From positions 41,581,909 through 41,645,908 of the forward strand of contig CM034547.1 in assembly GCA_020055645.1 (NCBI GenBank): 64,000 nt of DNA, given 5' to 3'. The position numbers and the translations under genes were made by a program. This DNA is from Tomocerus qinae. Its lineage: Eukaryota > Arthropoda > Collembola > Entomobryomorpha > Tomoceridae. Below, piece after piece: positions 23,946 to 35,197 of the stretch (its first letter is position 1; each line of letters starts with the position of its first letter). The notes beneath the pieces are model-generated. The model was not told the origin of the DNA, did no database searches, and saw nothing but the letters and a program-made list of their open reading frames with translations.

Positions 23946-25546
23946 ATTTGCAGGGTCACGAATGGAAATTCATATAAAATTATTTCGACAGGATTTTATA
24001 ACAACTTTGCGTCTCCTGTTTAGAAATATAAATATATCTGATTGTTCAACCTTTTAAAATCTAAAAATTGTCAATAAAAATCTGTAAATTATAATATGGT
24101 ATGATTCTAAGGCTTAACCAAAACGTTTACAAAAATATACTTTCTGTCGAAGTTACACGCCCTCCTGAACTGTATTAAGGCAGATGAAAATAATAGTAAC
24201 ATATACTTAATGCTTAAATGAATAACGTATTTTTCATGACCGGTGTTTGATCAGAGGATACTTCGAATTTCATGGTCAATATGAATACGCTGTGGCCTTC
24301 TGGATAAATTAAATTACTAAATCTGTTATTGGAAATTGGAAACATAATTACCATTAATTGTTTTAATCGATGTTGCTGGGCAGTATGAAATTAGATGTAA
24401 CGATTGGATGATTGGATAATGAAAATTATGAGTCCATAGACAAATTTGTTCGGCAGTATTGTTCTTTATGGTAGTTTCTTGTATTAAATTAACAATTATG
24501 CAAAAAGCAGTAGTAATATAAAAGCGGAAAACATAAATAACAAGCTTTGTCTTCTTATAATAAAAAAAATCATGATCAGAGAGATTCTTCAATAGGAGAG
24601 AATACCAAAAGCCAAGGCTTCGATCTAGATTTGTTACACGAATTAATTGTCATTATTACTACAACATTTATTAGTAAAAATTGAAGACTGACTATTAATT
24701 AATGGTATTTCCTCGTCCTGGACAAAATAACTAGTCCAAATCATAATATTAGGAAAATTAGGTACTACTGTAAAAGGAAAAGTAAATAGAGCCCTGGGAT
24801 TTCTTTGTAAGTTATTTGGCACGCGAATTTCATTGTTATCATTTTTGAAGTTGTTTTATGCGAAATAAACATGGAAATAAACAGTATTCAACAGTGACAT
24901 TTGCGGTTGTCTAGGATAATAGAGGTAGTTGCCAAGACATTTGCCAATAAAATTTTGTGTTTTTCTGAAAACCTTTCAAAATTCGCTTATGGAAATTCGG
25001 GCTCCCAGGGCTCTATTTACTTTTCCTTCGACAATAGGTAGCTTCATAGCCAGAGATATTCAGAATTATACGCATACGTTTTATCCACACGGATAAAAAT
25101 AAAGATTTTTTGAGTTGTCTAGTAAAGTAATCCCTAATTTGCAATTTGCCGCCTGGTACGCACGTACGGACGCTAAATGTAATGATTTGTGTTAACATGG
25201 TTAGGTTATGCAAATCAGGGGACCCAAAACATTTATATAAAATAAAATAACTACGGTACGCCGAAAAGTCATATCAGGATTACGATAAAAATTGGAATCT
25301 GACATATTTCTGAACCGGAGAGATAATATATTTAAAATTTATGACTGACAATTGTTTTGTTTGTACTGTCTAGTGTGGACCGTATTTAGAGTTTGGCACG
25401 AGAAATTGATACATTAACGGGACCATTGTTAACCCTAATTCTTATGTGTCGCGTGTCAGCATGCTATAACTTTAATGACGTAAATTTTAATAGAATCATG
25501 TCCTCTTTTATGTAGTAATGCGCAGTAAAATTTCTTTGTTGGTCCA
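23946..25546. other. Spacer D-E
   Basis: No gene. It holds the standard array blocks (24155-24760 and 25030-25330) in the least disturbed order in the window, interrupted only by the inverted-repeat element at 24774-25028. It serves as the reference for recognising insertions in the other spacers. Confidence 0.55.
24774..25028. mobile_element. 255-bp element with perfect 26-bp inverted ends
   Basis: 24774-24799 (AAGGAAAAGTAAATAGAGCC...) and 25003-25028 are perfect reverse complements. The element may extend several bases further at each end. TAGGTA occurs just outside on both sides (near 24759 and 25036), a possible short target duplication. No coding capacity. Confidence 0.7.
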
Positions 25547-25556
25547 CATATAAATA
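25547..25556 (+). promoter_or_regulatory. Core promoter of gene E (TATA box)
   Basis: CATATAAATA followed by GTAGTAGCACCAAAATCATT, the same core as before C and D. Confidence 0.6.
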
Positions 25557-25635
25557 GTAGTAGCACCAAAATCATTCGTCGTCCTCTGTTAATATCACTA
25601 GTCTCACTAGATAAACATTATATTAAATTAGCAAA

Positions 25636-26928
25636 ATGAAGGCTTCTGCAGTCGCACTTCTAGGACTTTGTTTCCTCCTTGCTTTAATTAGTAGCACTCA
25701 GGTAATAAAACCATTTGTGTCACTTTTAAAAATACTTCAATTTCAATTTCCCTAAACATAAAATTATAAAAGTAGATTCTGAGTTCAAGGATTTTCTGAT
25801 TTGAATTTACTAAAATGTTCATCCATTACAATTATGATATGGACTGCATTGAAAATTGGCGAACCGAAATCTATTTTTACAAATGTAACTAAATTTAACT
25901 AACTAACTTTAACCTAGCTATAGTTTACATTGGTTGGATACTTTTGCGAATTTTTAAATTTTCATATTTACATTTATGGACATATCTAATTGAAACAGTA
26001 ACTTAATTATGGCCATGGCTATCATGTTGTCTATCGCATACCATTTTCATGGGTATCCATCCTGTATTGGTTAATCATTGAAATTTTAAAACTAAAGGGA
26101 GGAAAAGGGTGGAAGAAAGGGAAATGTGAGGGGATGAAAAAGCATACAGAAGAGGATAAGGCAATGTGGAAAGAATGTGGCGGTGGGGACATGAAAAAGC
26201 CAGATGGTGGTGCTGAAGGAACTGATGGCGACGAAGGTGGAGAGGGAAAGAAAAAGCATGGGGAGAAATTTAAGAAGGTTATATTATATATATTATTTTA
26301 TTCTTCGGATGATTTGCTAACACAAGGCTGTGACGTGAGCGTCACTTTATAAACTAATCTCATTTCAAAAACTTTTAAAAACTCCTTTTAGATGGGAAAG
26401 TGCATGTTGGAGAAGCAGGGAATCGTAAGCACTTTATTTTCAAACATATTTGTTTATTTTTTACATATTGGACAATTTTCAGATATATTATTTTGTTTAC
26501 ATTGTGTTTAGGTTGCTGGCGGCCGACTTAATGTAGACAAGTATACTGAAACAATGAATAACAAGTTTGAATCTTCCGAATCTGCCAATAAAGCATCAGA
26601 GGCCTTTAAAAAATGTTGTGAAGGTATATTGTGATTATTCCTAAAAATGACAAATTGTCAAATACAAATTACAATGCTATTGCTGATTGTGTGTTGTTTT
26701 AGGTTTGACTGACAAAGACTTAACTGACGAGGAAATGGGAAAGGTTGCCAAGTGCGCAATGAAATCCAAGAGGGCTGTAAGTTTCCTTATACTCTTTTAA
26801 ATTATCGATAATGTACAATAAAAATAAATAATATTATTCTACCTTCCGTCCCCGCCAGTTGATTAAGGTACTAATTTTAATAATTTCAGGGTTGCAAGAA
26901 GAAGGAGAAGAAGGAAGATGAAAGTTAA
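25636..26928 (+). CDS. Array gene E: Lys/Gly-rich secreted OBP-like protein
   Basis: Six exons: 25636-25701, 26098-26277, 26392-26424, 26512-26623, 26703-26776 and 26890-26928; 167 residues. Signal peptide as in C. Mature start GGKGWKKGKCEGMKKHTEED, four residues shorter in the Gly/Lys tract than C; the HTEED stretch recalls gene B (NEHTEEDK). Exon 3 (MGKCMLEKQGI) and exon 4 (VAGGRLNVDKY) match C and not D. Ends KCAMKSKRAGC (C-x8-C) and KKKEKKEDES. It is the last gene of the array. Function inferred as for gene C. Confidence 0.75.
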
Positions 26929-27662
26929 ATTTACCGGGCCACGAAAGGAAATTCATATAAAATTATTTCAACAGGATTTTATAACAATTTTGCGTCCCCT
27001 GCTGCAAAATCATGGTTAATTAATTAATTTCCCTGCTACTTCTAATCGTTCAACCTTTTAAAATCTAAAGGTGTTGTCAATAAAAATTTGTAAATTATAT
27101 GGTATGATTCTAAGACTTAAGATTCTAAGACGTTTATAAAAATATACTTTCTGCAGAAGTAACACGTAATTGCATTAAAATAAATAAAACATAACTAAAA
27201 GTCATGTAAAATCATTTACACAATTTAGTAGTAACTAAAATTGAAAGTGAGAAACTGAAATAAGACTTTATTCATTTTAGTCATTCAAGGAGATAGACTC
27301 ACAAAATATAAATTGAATGAAAAAGAAATGTTACATATCCAATTTAACAAAAAGAAGCTCTATACTCTACTCAGTTATCGTTCACCAGTACAAAAAGATA
27401 GTATTTCAAACTGTATCGGTAAGGCTCATCAAGTACGTAGAATTAATAGCTGTACATCTACAAAATATTAACTTAGCTTGGGTCTAAGCAAGGCATCTTG
27501 GTTATTTCGGTACACTGTAGGGAAAAAAATTTTGCACATTAAATACAAGAGTGGGAAGAAAGTGGCAATTTGAACAATTGACTTGACACAATTGCAAAAT
27601 TCCATCAACAACATAATTTATTCTGTCAGATAGAAATGGATGGAGTAAGTGTGGCTATAAAT
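26929..27662. other. End of array and 3' flank of the minus-strand forkhead gene
   Basis: No gene. 26929-27130 is the 3' flank of gene E, similar to that of C and D. The rest is AT-rich and probably includes the 3' UTR of the minus-strand gene that ends at 27663. Confidence 0.5.
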
Positions 27663-30600
27663 TTACCGACGCATAACGACGTCACCATTTGGAGCAAATC
27701 CAACGGGAGCCAAAAATGTTAGGGGAAGGTTATTCGTTTCCTGTGGTTCTGCATTCATTATATCAACTTCCTGTTTGTACTCCGCTTCTTGCAAACTTTC
27801 TGCAGATACAACCTGTATAAAGGATAAAATTATATTAGGCTAACAGTTTATACTGACAGTTTACTATCACGATCACGATACCAGGAACTTCTATTTTCTC
27901 AACAAATCCAAAACGTAATTAATTTATAACAATAAAATATAACTCCATCAATCATGCGTGACCGAATAGAAACATGGAATGTCATGCTTTTCTGTTCTGT
28001 ACCTTTATGTCATGTTGCTCGGCTTCCTGCTGCTAATAATAAAAGAAAATTACATTAGCCTCAATAAAAGTTATTAAATAGAATAGAATAAATAGACATA
28101 ATAAAAGTATATATTAATATATTTATCCAGAATGTCGCCCAAGGCAAAAAAGATATTTAAGAGTCACAATGAAAAAGTACAAAATTGAAATTACCTGGTA
28201 CGATGTAGAGAAATATTGTGAGCCGATAACATTGCTAACCATTGCGTCTATATTCTCTGTATTTTAAAAGTTACACATTGTTATGATACGCCATACGCGT
28301 TAAATGCAAATCAATTATCATTATTGTAACTTTTAAGTACCTGGATATTTTAGCGAGCTAATGTTTTCATTTAAAATGCTTGCTATTGTTTGTTTGACCT
28401 CTTCCAAGTTAACCTCTACAACAGCATAATGGCGACCACGATCGACAAGGTCCTTTTCCACCTTTACTACGTGTACACCACTTTCATCTAATTTCCATGT
28501 AAAATAATTGCTGGACAATGCTTTGACAATATCTTTTATCCATGGAACATCTAAATCCGTTTTTTCATGTAGATGGAACCATGGGAAATTATCTCTAAAA
28601 TAAAAAAATATTTTTACTCGATTTTTGTATGTATTTAAAAAGGCAACTTAAAAGTTTACACTCACTTTATAAATCCAAGTATTTCTGGTAGCGATACAAA
28701 ATTCTGCACGTTATTCTTGATGGCCAAAATAGCTAAGTATTCATAACTGATGTTAGGCTTTGTCCACTGTCTATTTTCAATTTCTGTAGTGAGTGGTGTT
28801 ATCGTCATTGGAACTACAATATTATATAATGGCAATGGTGTGTAAATCGTCATCGATTGTTGCTGCTGAGGCTCCTGTTCTTCCTCTTCTACAGTATCTG
28901 GCAAAACTTCCTCAGGCTCTGGTTCTAGTTCACTCACTCTACGACTCACAATCTGATTTTGTAAAATATTATGATTAGTATATGAACAAAAATTATGGAA
29001 AATGAAAGATTTATAATTAATTGGACCTTTTTCTTTTTACTGGCCGGTCGGGGTGGTGACAATCGTCGTTGCAGTTGGACTGCTTTCTACACAGAAATGA
29101 AATACAACAATGTAATTAATTTGAAGACGTAGAAGAATTAGTTTTTTGGCAAAGTCAAATAAAAAATTTAGATATTACCAAGAATGATTTTCTCTCTTTC
29201 GCAATAAAAGCGTAGTCAACGTCATCACCGACAGCTCTTTTCAGGATCTCTTCCAGATTTTCTATTATAACGACAAATACACAAACGTCAATAAGCTCAA
29301 AAATATGGTTGATGGCTAAAAATGATATTCTGCAGATAATATAGATAATATAATTAGTAAACCTACCATGATTCCCAATGGACTCAAAAATGGATAAAGC
29401 AGAAGCCTTAATTAAATTGTTAATTTCGACTTTTATGTTTATAATGCTGTCGTCCTCAGCATCGGCTACTGTCCAGGCAAATCTGCTTGGTAAACGAACT
29501 TGCCTAGAATTAACTGCATCCAATTTAATTAATTTGAAACAGTCATTTGTCTTGAGGCAAAGGTAAAGTGAGTTCTTCCAATTAGCTTGATATGAATTAA
29601 AAAACGGAAAGACTTCTCTGTAAAACACAAAGTCAAACACAAATAAGCATTAGTCAAATTAAGTAAATCCAGAAAATTGAGCGACTGAACTTACTTAATG
29701 AAATTGTGAATCTCGCTAATTTTCAGTGATTTTGAAGAACTACTGTTTATTGCTAAGAATGACAAGTGAGTATAGGTGAATGGTGGGCGTCCATAGCCCG
29801 TCTTATCAGGATCCAAGCATGGTTTTAGATATACGTGTTCATTTGGTGAAGTCCAATCTGATCTGGAATTGGAAACGACTTCGTCAGTTTTCTTGTGTTT
29901 CTCTTGTGGCGTTACAATTGTGATGATGTTGCTATTTGTACTTCCCTTTTCATGTCGTTCAGAAATGTAAATTTTTTCATTGTTATTCTGTATTTTTCCT
30001 TTTTCAAGTTGATCTTGTGAGTAAATCTTTTCTGCTCTAGCTTCTAACTGATCAATGTCAACAGTATGTTCAACAATTTCAAATCCAGGATCTTCAAAAC
30101 TATCGTCGGCAGTAACATTGTTTTCAGAAGATTGATTTTCTAAGGCGCCAACCAATAGCGCATTACAAAGTTTTTTTAATTCTCCTGAAACACAAATGTA
30201 CGTTTTTAAAATATTAGTAACTTGTAAAGATTAAAATAAATTACAATTTAAAAATAGGTAGCAAAATTACTTGGATGTGACAATGAATTTAGACTATTTG
30301 TACACGCATCTCTTATCGATTCTCTAATTTTATCAATTTTTCTTTCCCATACTCCATAACGTCTATTTGTTGAATTTGTTTCCTTTTTACTCTTGAAATA
30401 CTCTGTCTCCAAAGCTCGCTTTAGATCAGAGCCCCAATTAATACTGTCGGCCTTAAACCATGGGAAATAGTCTCTACAAAATCAAAACAGGTATTTTAGT
30501 TATAATTATTAACAATTTAATATAAATTATGAGTGTAATAGATTGCACTGACTTAATAAACTTGCAGATAGCCGAAAAAGGTAAACACTTGTCTTTCGTT

Positions 30601-32380
30601 TTACAATTTTTAATAGCAAGAACAGCCAACTGAATATAACTGAGTTTTGGCTTTTCCCATACTTTATTTGCTTCATTAGGTTGTTCAACGTCCATAGTTT
30701 CATGCCTGTCTACATTAAACTGCTCACTTTCCTCATCGTTGTATCCATGCGAAGAGAAACAGTTACTGGGACTTTCAGGTGATTTACCCTGCAATGGGTC
30801 AATACTTTCCTCTGTGGAAGTTTCGTCCCATGGCTCAAATCTAACAACCTCCTCCACCAAATTGTACGTTGATTTGGGTTCAATATTTATCACAATTTCG
30901 GAGTGTACAGAGTTTTCATTGGTTGAATTATTGTTTGCGCTACTGTACCCCGACGTTTGAGATGTTCCACTGCTAACCGAAGTAACAATAGAATCCGCCG
31001 AAGATATAGTATTTTTGGTCAATGTTTCCAAATGAGTTTCGGTAATATGAGAACGACATTTATTTCGCGAGAAGAAAATCGCAAAGCACACTCCACATTT
31101 AAATCGAGAATTGTTTGCATGGACTACATTTATATGCCGAGACAGTGATACCTGACTTTCTCCTTTTATAATCATTGCACAAAACTTGCATTTGTACATG
31201 TCTCTGTAATCTAGAAACATAAAATAGGAAATAATAATATTAGAGCTTGTGAATGTGCGCCAGCACACCTCAATGAAGTCAGAATCCAAGAATGGAAAAC
31301 ATATTTATATAATAATAATAATAATTGAAAAATTGTTACTTTCAAAATAGATGTGAGTTTGACTTTTATCGAACTTCGGTGGTTCTGGAAATTAAAAAAC
31401 ATAAAAAAATTATAATAAAACAATTTTTAACTATTAAAACTAGATGATTGGAGAATTGAAGGGCAAGATAATTTTTACGAAGAGGAATGGGGGAAAGAAA
31501 TTCAGTAATAGATAGGTAGTCTAAGTCTACCTAAAAAGAGTATTATTGTACCTGCTACTACGATTATTGAATCTTCAATGTTATTGCTGGAGTCTTTATT
31601 CTCTTCGATTCTAGATTTGATGCCAACATTTTCATTTGCTGAAAAAAATGGTTTTGGTATTGGTACAATTTTTAATACCGAATCTTCTTGACTAATAACA
31701 CTATCTTTATCTGTGCCACTTTCAGCTAGGAGGGAAACGGTCGAGCTGGAACTGGAACATGGATCTTGACGATCTTTACTCATGTAGTACGTTTTTTTCC
31801 CTTTCATTCCTTTCAGAGCATTATTCATGTCCATTTTAACGATTGGGAAAAATTCTGCAAAAAGTTAAAATCAAGAAATGAATTAGGTAATACATAAACA
31901 GTTCCATTTGAGTCATTCGTTATTTAATTTCTGTCTGTGCTTGTTTTGTACACTTTCGTGAAACAAATACAAAATACAATACGAATATATATTTTTTCTT
32001 TGATTTGGAGTAAACACGGCTTTATTACCATTAACTGCCATCCTTCGAAAACGGTCGACACACGAATCCCCACTAAATTCATTATTCCATTGAGAATTTT
32101 TGATTATAGAAAATTTGATGAATTCTACTTTTTGTTTTAAACTTTTTAAAATGAAATCTAAGCCTTCTTGTAATCGACACAGATCTTCCATAAGCTCGAC
32201 ACAATCCACGCAATAGTCAAACGTTTTGCTGATAACGGCAGCATGCTTTCTTGATGAAGGAGGGATCAAATGATTTATTAGTAACTCTGAATAAACTTCT
32301 TTCCTGTCCGTCACATGAGACTCCTTGTTACAAATTAGACAATTGTCCAATTTCATTCTTTTCGGAGAGGGATCTTCCAT
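27663..32380 (-). CDS. ZAD-like / C2H2 / triple forkhead-like protein
   Basis: Fourteen exons on the minus strand: 32029-32380, 31552-31854, 31340-31384, 30553-31210, 30271-30473, 29695-30184, 29367-29617, 29179-29261, 29027-29086, 28666-28952, 28341-28594, 28195-28256, 28003-28032, 27663-27812; 1075 residues. Residues 12-80: CLICNKES and YCVDCVELMEDLCRL, a paired Cx2C domain like the ZAD of arthropod zinc-finger proteins. About 240-290: two C2H2 fingers (CKFCAMII..., CGVCFAIFFSRNKCRSH). Three forkhead-like winged helices: near 420-485 (KPKLSYIQLAVLAIKN / DYFPWFKADSINW), 652-715 (RPPFTYTHLSFLAINSS / EVFPFFNSYQANWKNSL) and 880-945 (KPNISYEYLAILAIKNN / DNFPWFHLHEKT). The usual RHNLS recognition helix is changed in all three. 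Probably a nuclear DNA-binding protein. Exon 9 uses a weak donor (AAG-GTCCAA), the least certain join. Confidence 0.75.
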
Positions 32381-33695
32381 TTTGAAGGCCAATGAACGTT
32401 TATTTTTTGCAATAGTCACGAATCGAAAAGAAATCTCCAAAACAATTTGTAAGCATCAACACATCGCCCAATTGTTCAAAACACCACCAACCACTCAGCT
32501 GGTTTATGGTCAATGGTTTAGGAAACCGTCCTGGTTTTCTGAAAACAAAATTATGGCAATAATTTAATTGATATTCAGTATTTGATATTTTGATATTCAC
32601 CAGTATAAACCGTGCGATTAGGGATTTACTGTGTTCACAAAACCGAAACTTACTCAATTGTCAATAGGACAAATTAATACAACCCAAAACAAAACTGCAT
32701 AAAAAGGTTGAGTGTGTACATGTGTGTATAGTGGTATATGGCTTGGATTGTTATTATTCTAGCTTAGAATTAACTGAACACGTATAGCGGACTCACTGGT
32801 GCATATACCCTTTATGCCAAATTCCTGATTTTAGATAGCTAAAATTTCGATTTTTAATGGAACATTGAACATGACGGACACACTCGACACAATCGGACAA
32901 TTTCAGTCTTAGTTCAAATCTCCCTGAAGCTTGCAAGAGTCCCTCGCTCACGCGTCTCACTCACTTCTTGTTATTACTGACATCCTTGCAGTTTGGCTTC
33001 TCGTAGAGTTCATTTCCAGTTCCAGCATAGGCAGAGCTACCCATTCTTTTTCGTTGGGATAACCATTCTTGTTCTTCTTTGCACTATAAAAATGTTCAGC
33101 TCTTGGCTCTCTTTTTCTCTAATCTATGGTCATCGCTCTTCATTCATAAATTCATAAAATATTATTTTAATTTTTGCAAACGATCTTATTTTTTGCACTA
33201 ATAATTTAATCATTATTTTTGAAACAAGACATTTGGCTATATTATGGCTATAGGAAAATATACATTTATATATTTATATTGTATATCTAATAAATCTGAT
33301 TGGCAAGGCAGAAGGCACGAGTGAGTACATATAGATAGAAATGGAACTTTAATAAATTATTATACACTCTGACTACTGTTAAACTTTTGGTTTTGATATC
33401 TAGGTAAAAAATAGATAACAATTTAAGTACAACACAAACACAAGGAAGAAATATTTTTCCTCTTCCTCATTTCACTTGCATACATATCCATCAAGGTTTC
33501 CCTCTTTCTCATTATCCATAATATTATTATTTCCTTAGTTCACTCAAAACGAGTAAACCATGAGTTAGATCATAATAATTGCAGTGAACAAAAACATTTA
33601 AATTATTTTCATCATTATAACATTAAAAAGTGGAGTACATTGTTAAAAACTTGTTTCACAACGCGTTTTACACTACCATTATAAAGTAACTAAAA
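32381..33695. other. Divergent intergenic region
   Basis: No supported coding sequence. It lies between the starts of the minus-strand gene (32380) and the plus-strand gene (33696), so it should hold both promoters. The run TTCATTTCCAGTTCCAGCAT and the surrounding 32890-33130 are less AT-rich and may be transcribed leader sequence, but I see no defined motif. Confidence 0.5.
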
Positions 33696-34955
33696 ATGGA
33701 TAAAAACTTCGTTATTATTTTGTTTGCATTCTGTTGTATTATAAATGCTACCAAAATTTCTCATCACAGAGTAAAGGACAGAGATGCTCTTGGACGAAAT
33801 TTCAACTCCCTTCAATATAATGTTAGTATACAAAAATGTATTTTATTAGCATTGTATAATATAGCTTTTTTATTACAAATTATTCAGTAAAAGAAATCTT
33901 TCTTCTTTTACTCGATTTTGAATAGAATTAGAAGATATCAGCTATACATTATTATTATATTAAAATTACACTGATTTAATATCTAGCTTAATGAAGCTGG
34001 GCGGCAATACCGCAATTCTGAAAAGGGTGAAGTTATCAATACAAAAAATGACAATAAAATTGTGAAATGGGATGAAGACCAGGATATAAATAATGAAGTA
34101 GATATTGATGAAATAGTAAAGCCATATTATGATGCAGACGAGCTGGCAGATAATGATACTGAACACGAGGACAGAATGTTAAAAAACAATTTATCTTGGT
34201 ATGCGAAATTCAAAAACTACATGAAAAATAAATTGAAGTCATTGAACCATCGAATATTTTCTGAAAAAAACAAAACCCCAAAAAGTAAGTATAATATAAT
34301 ATATTAAATTATTTCAATCTACAGCTAAGTAAGTATTATATATGTCAGGTGCAGCAATGAAAGGGGACATTTTTGGCCATTTTGGCTAATAAAAATATAT
34401 ATACTTTATTCTCTTAATTTTTTCATTTAGCTTAGTTTGCTTCGGAGTTCATTAAAAATTTTTTTATAATATTATCAGGTTGATACAATCATCAGGTTCA
34501 ATATAATTCATTCAATCTTTTAACAATTATTAAATTATTATTAATTATTATGGTCTAAAAACCTATAGAACTGTAGAAATTTTAAATCTGGCCACACCTA
34601 TTATAGATATTTAGCTTACATAAAATAAAACAGCCTTTTGTAGGTAATTCATTAATCAACGGAATCAAATTTTCCTACACTTTACTTTAAGTGAAAAAAT
34701 GGGTAAATTGTATGCATTAAAATCTGCTTCTACTCTACACATAATGACCTAATTTGTAAAATGTAACCCAAAAGAATCATCGGTAATGACAACTAATAAT
34801 TTTGTTCAGATCAGGATTCCTAAAATATCATTAACTAAATACCTATTACCTATAACGAAATTTTAATATTATACAATACTAGTGTATTTCTGGTGAAATT
34901 TCAATTCATAGATGAATATCAAGATTCAGTCAGTGGACAATACAGTTCATTTTAG
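33696..34955 (+). CDS. Small secreted acidic protein, unknown
   Basis: Three exons, 33696-33821, 33987-34284 and 34912-34955, give 155 residues; joins are GT-AG and in frame. Residues 1-19 form a signal peptide (MDKNFVIILFAFCCIINA). The rest is hydrophilic with no cysteines: a stretch of acidic residues (DEDQDINNEVDIDEIV, DADELADNDTEHED) followed by a basic part (WYAKFKNYMKNKLKSLNHR) and a short end (SGQYSSF). A neuropeptide-like or other processed precursor is possible, since basic residues flank several segments, but no known peptide or amidation GKR motif is seen. I do not recognise it. Confidence 0.6.
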
Positions 34956-35197
34956 AAGCCACAGGAGACAGTCATCAACCAGCCAATTTCTTTCGATTCA
35001 ACACAGAAATGGTATACTCGTATCAAGTTTCATAATTCAGTCAGTCATTAGAATCTGACCATCGATGAAATTAATTCTCAATGTTATGCTACCTGTAAGA
35101 AAACCATTTCACGATTAAAATTCTGTTTGTTTTTAAGCAATAGTACATTTTATGTCACATCTTACTGAAATAGAAACTTACCTTATCTATCTCTTAT

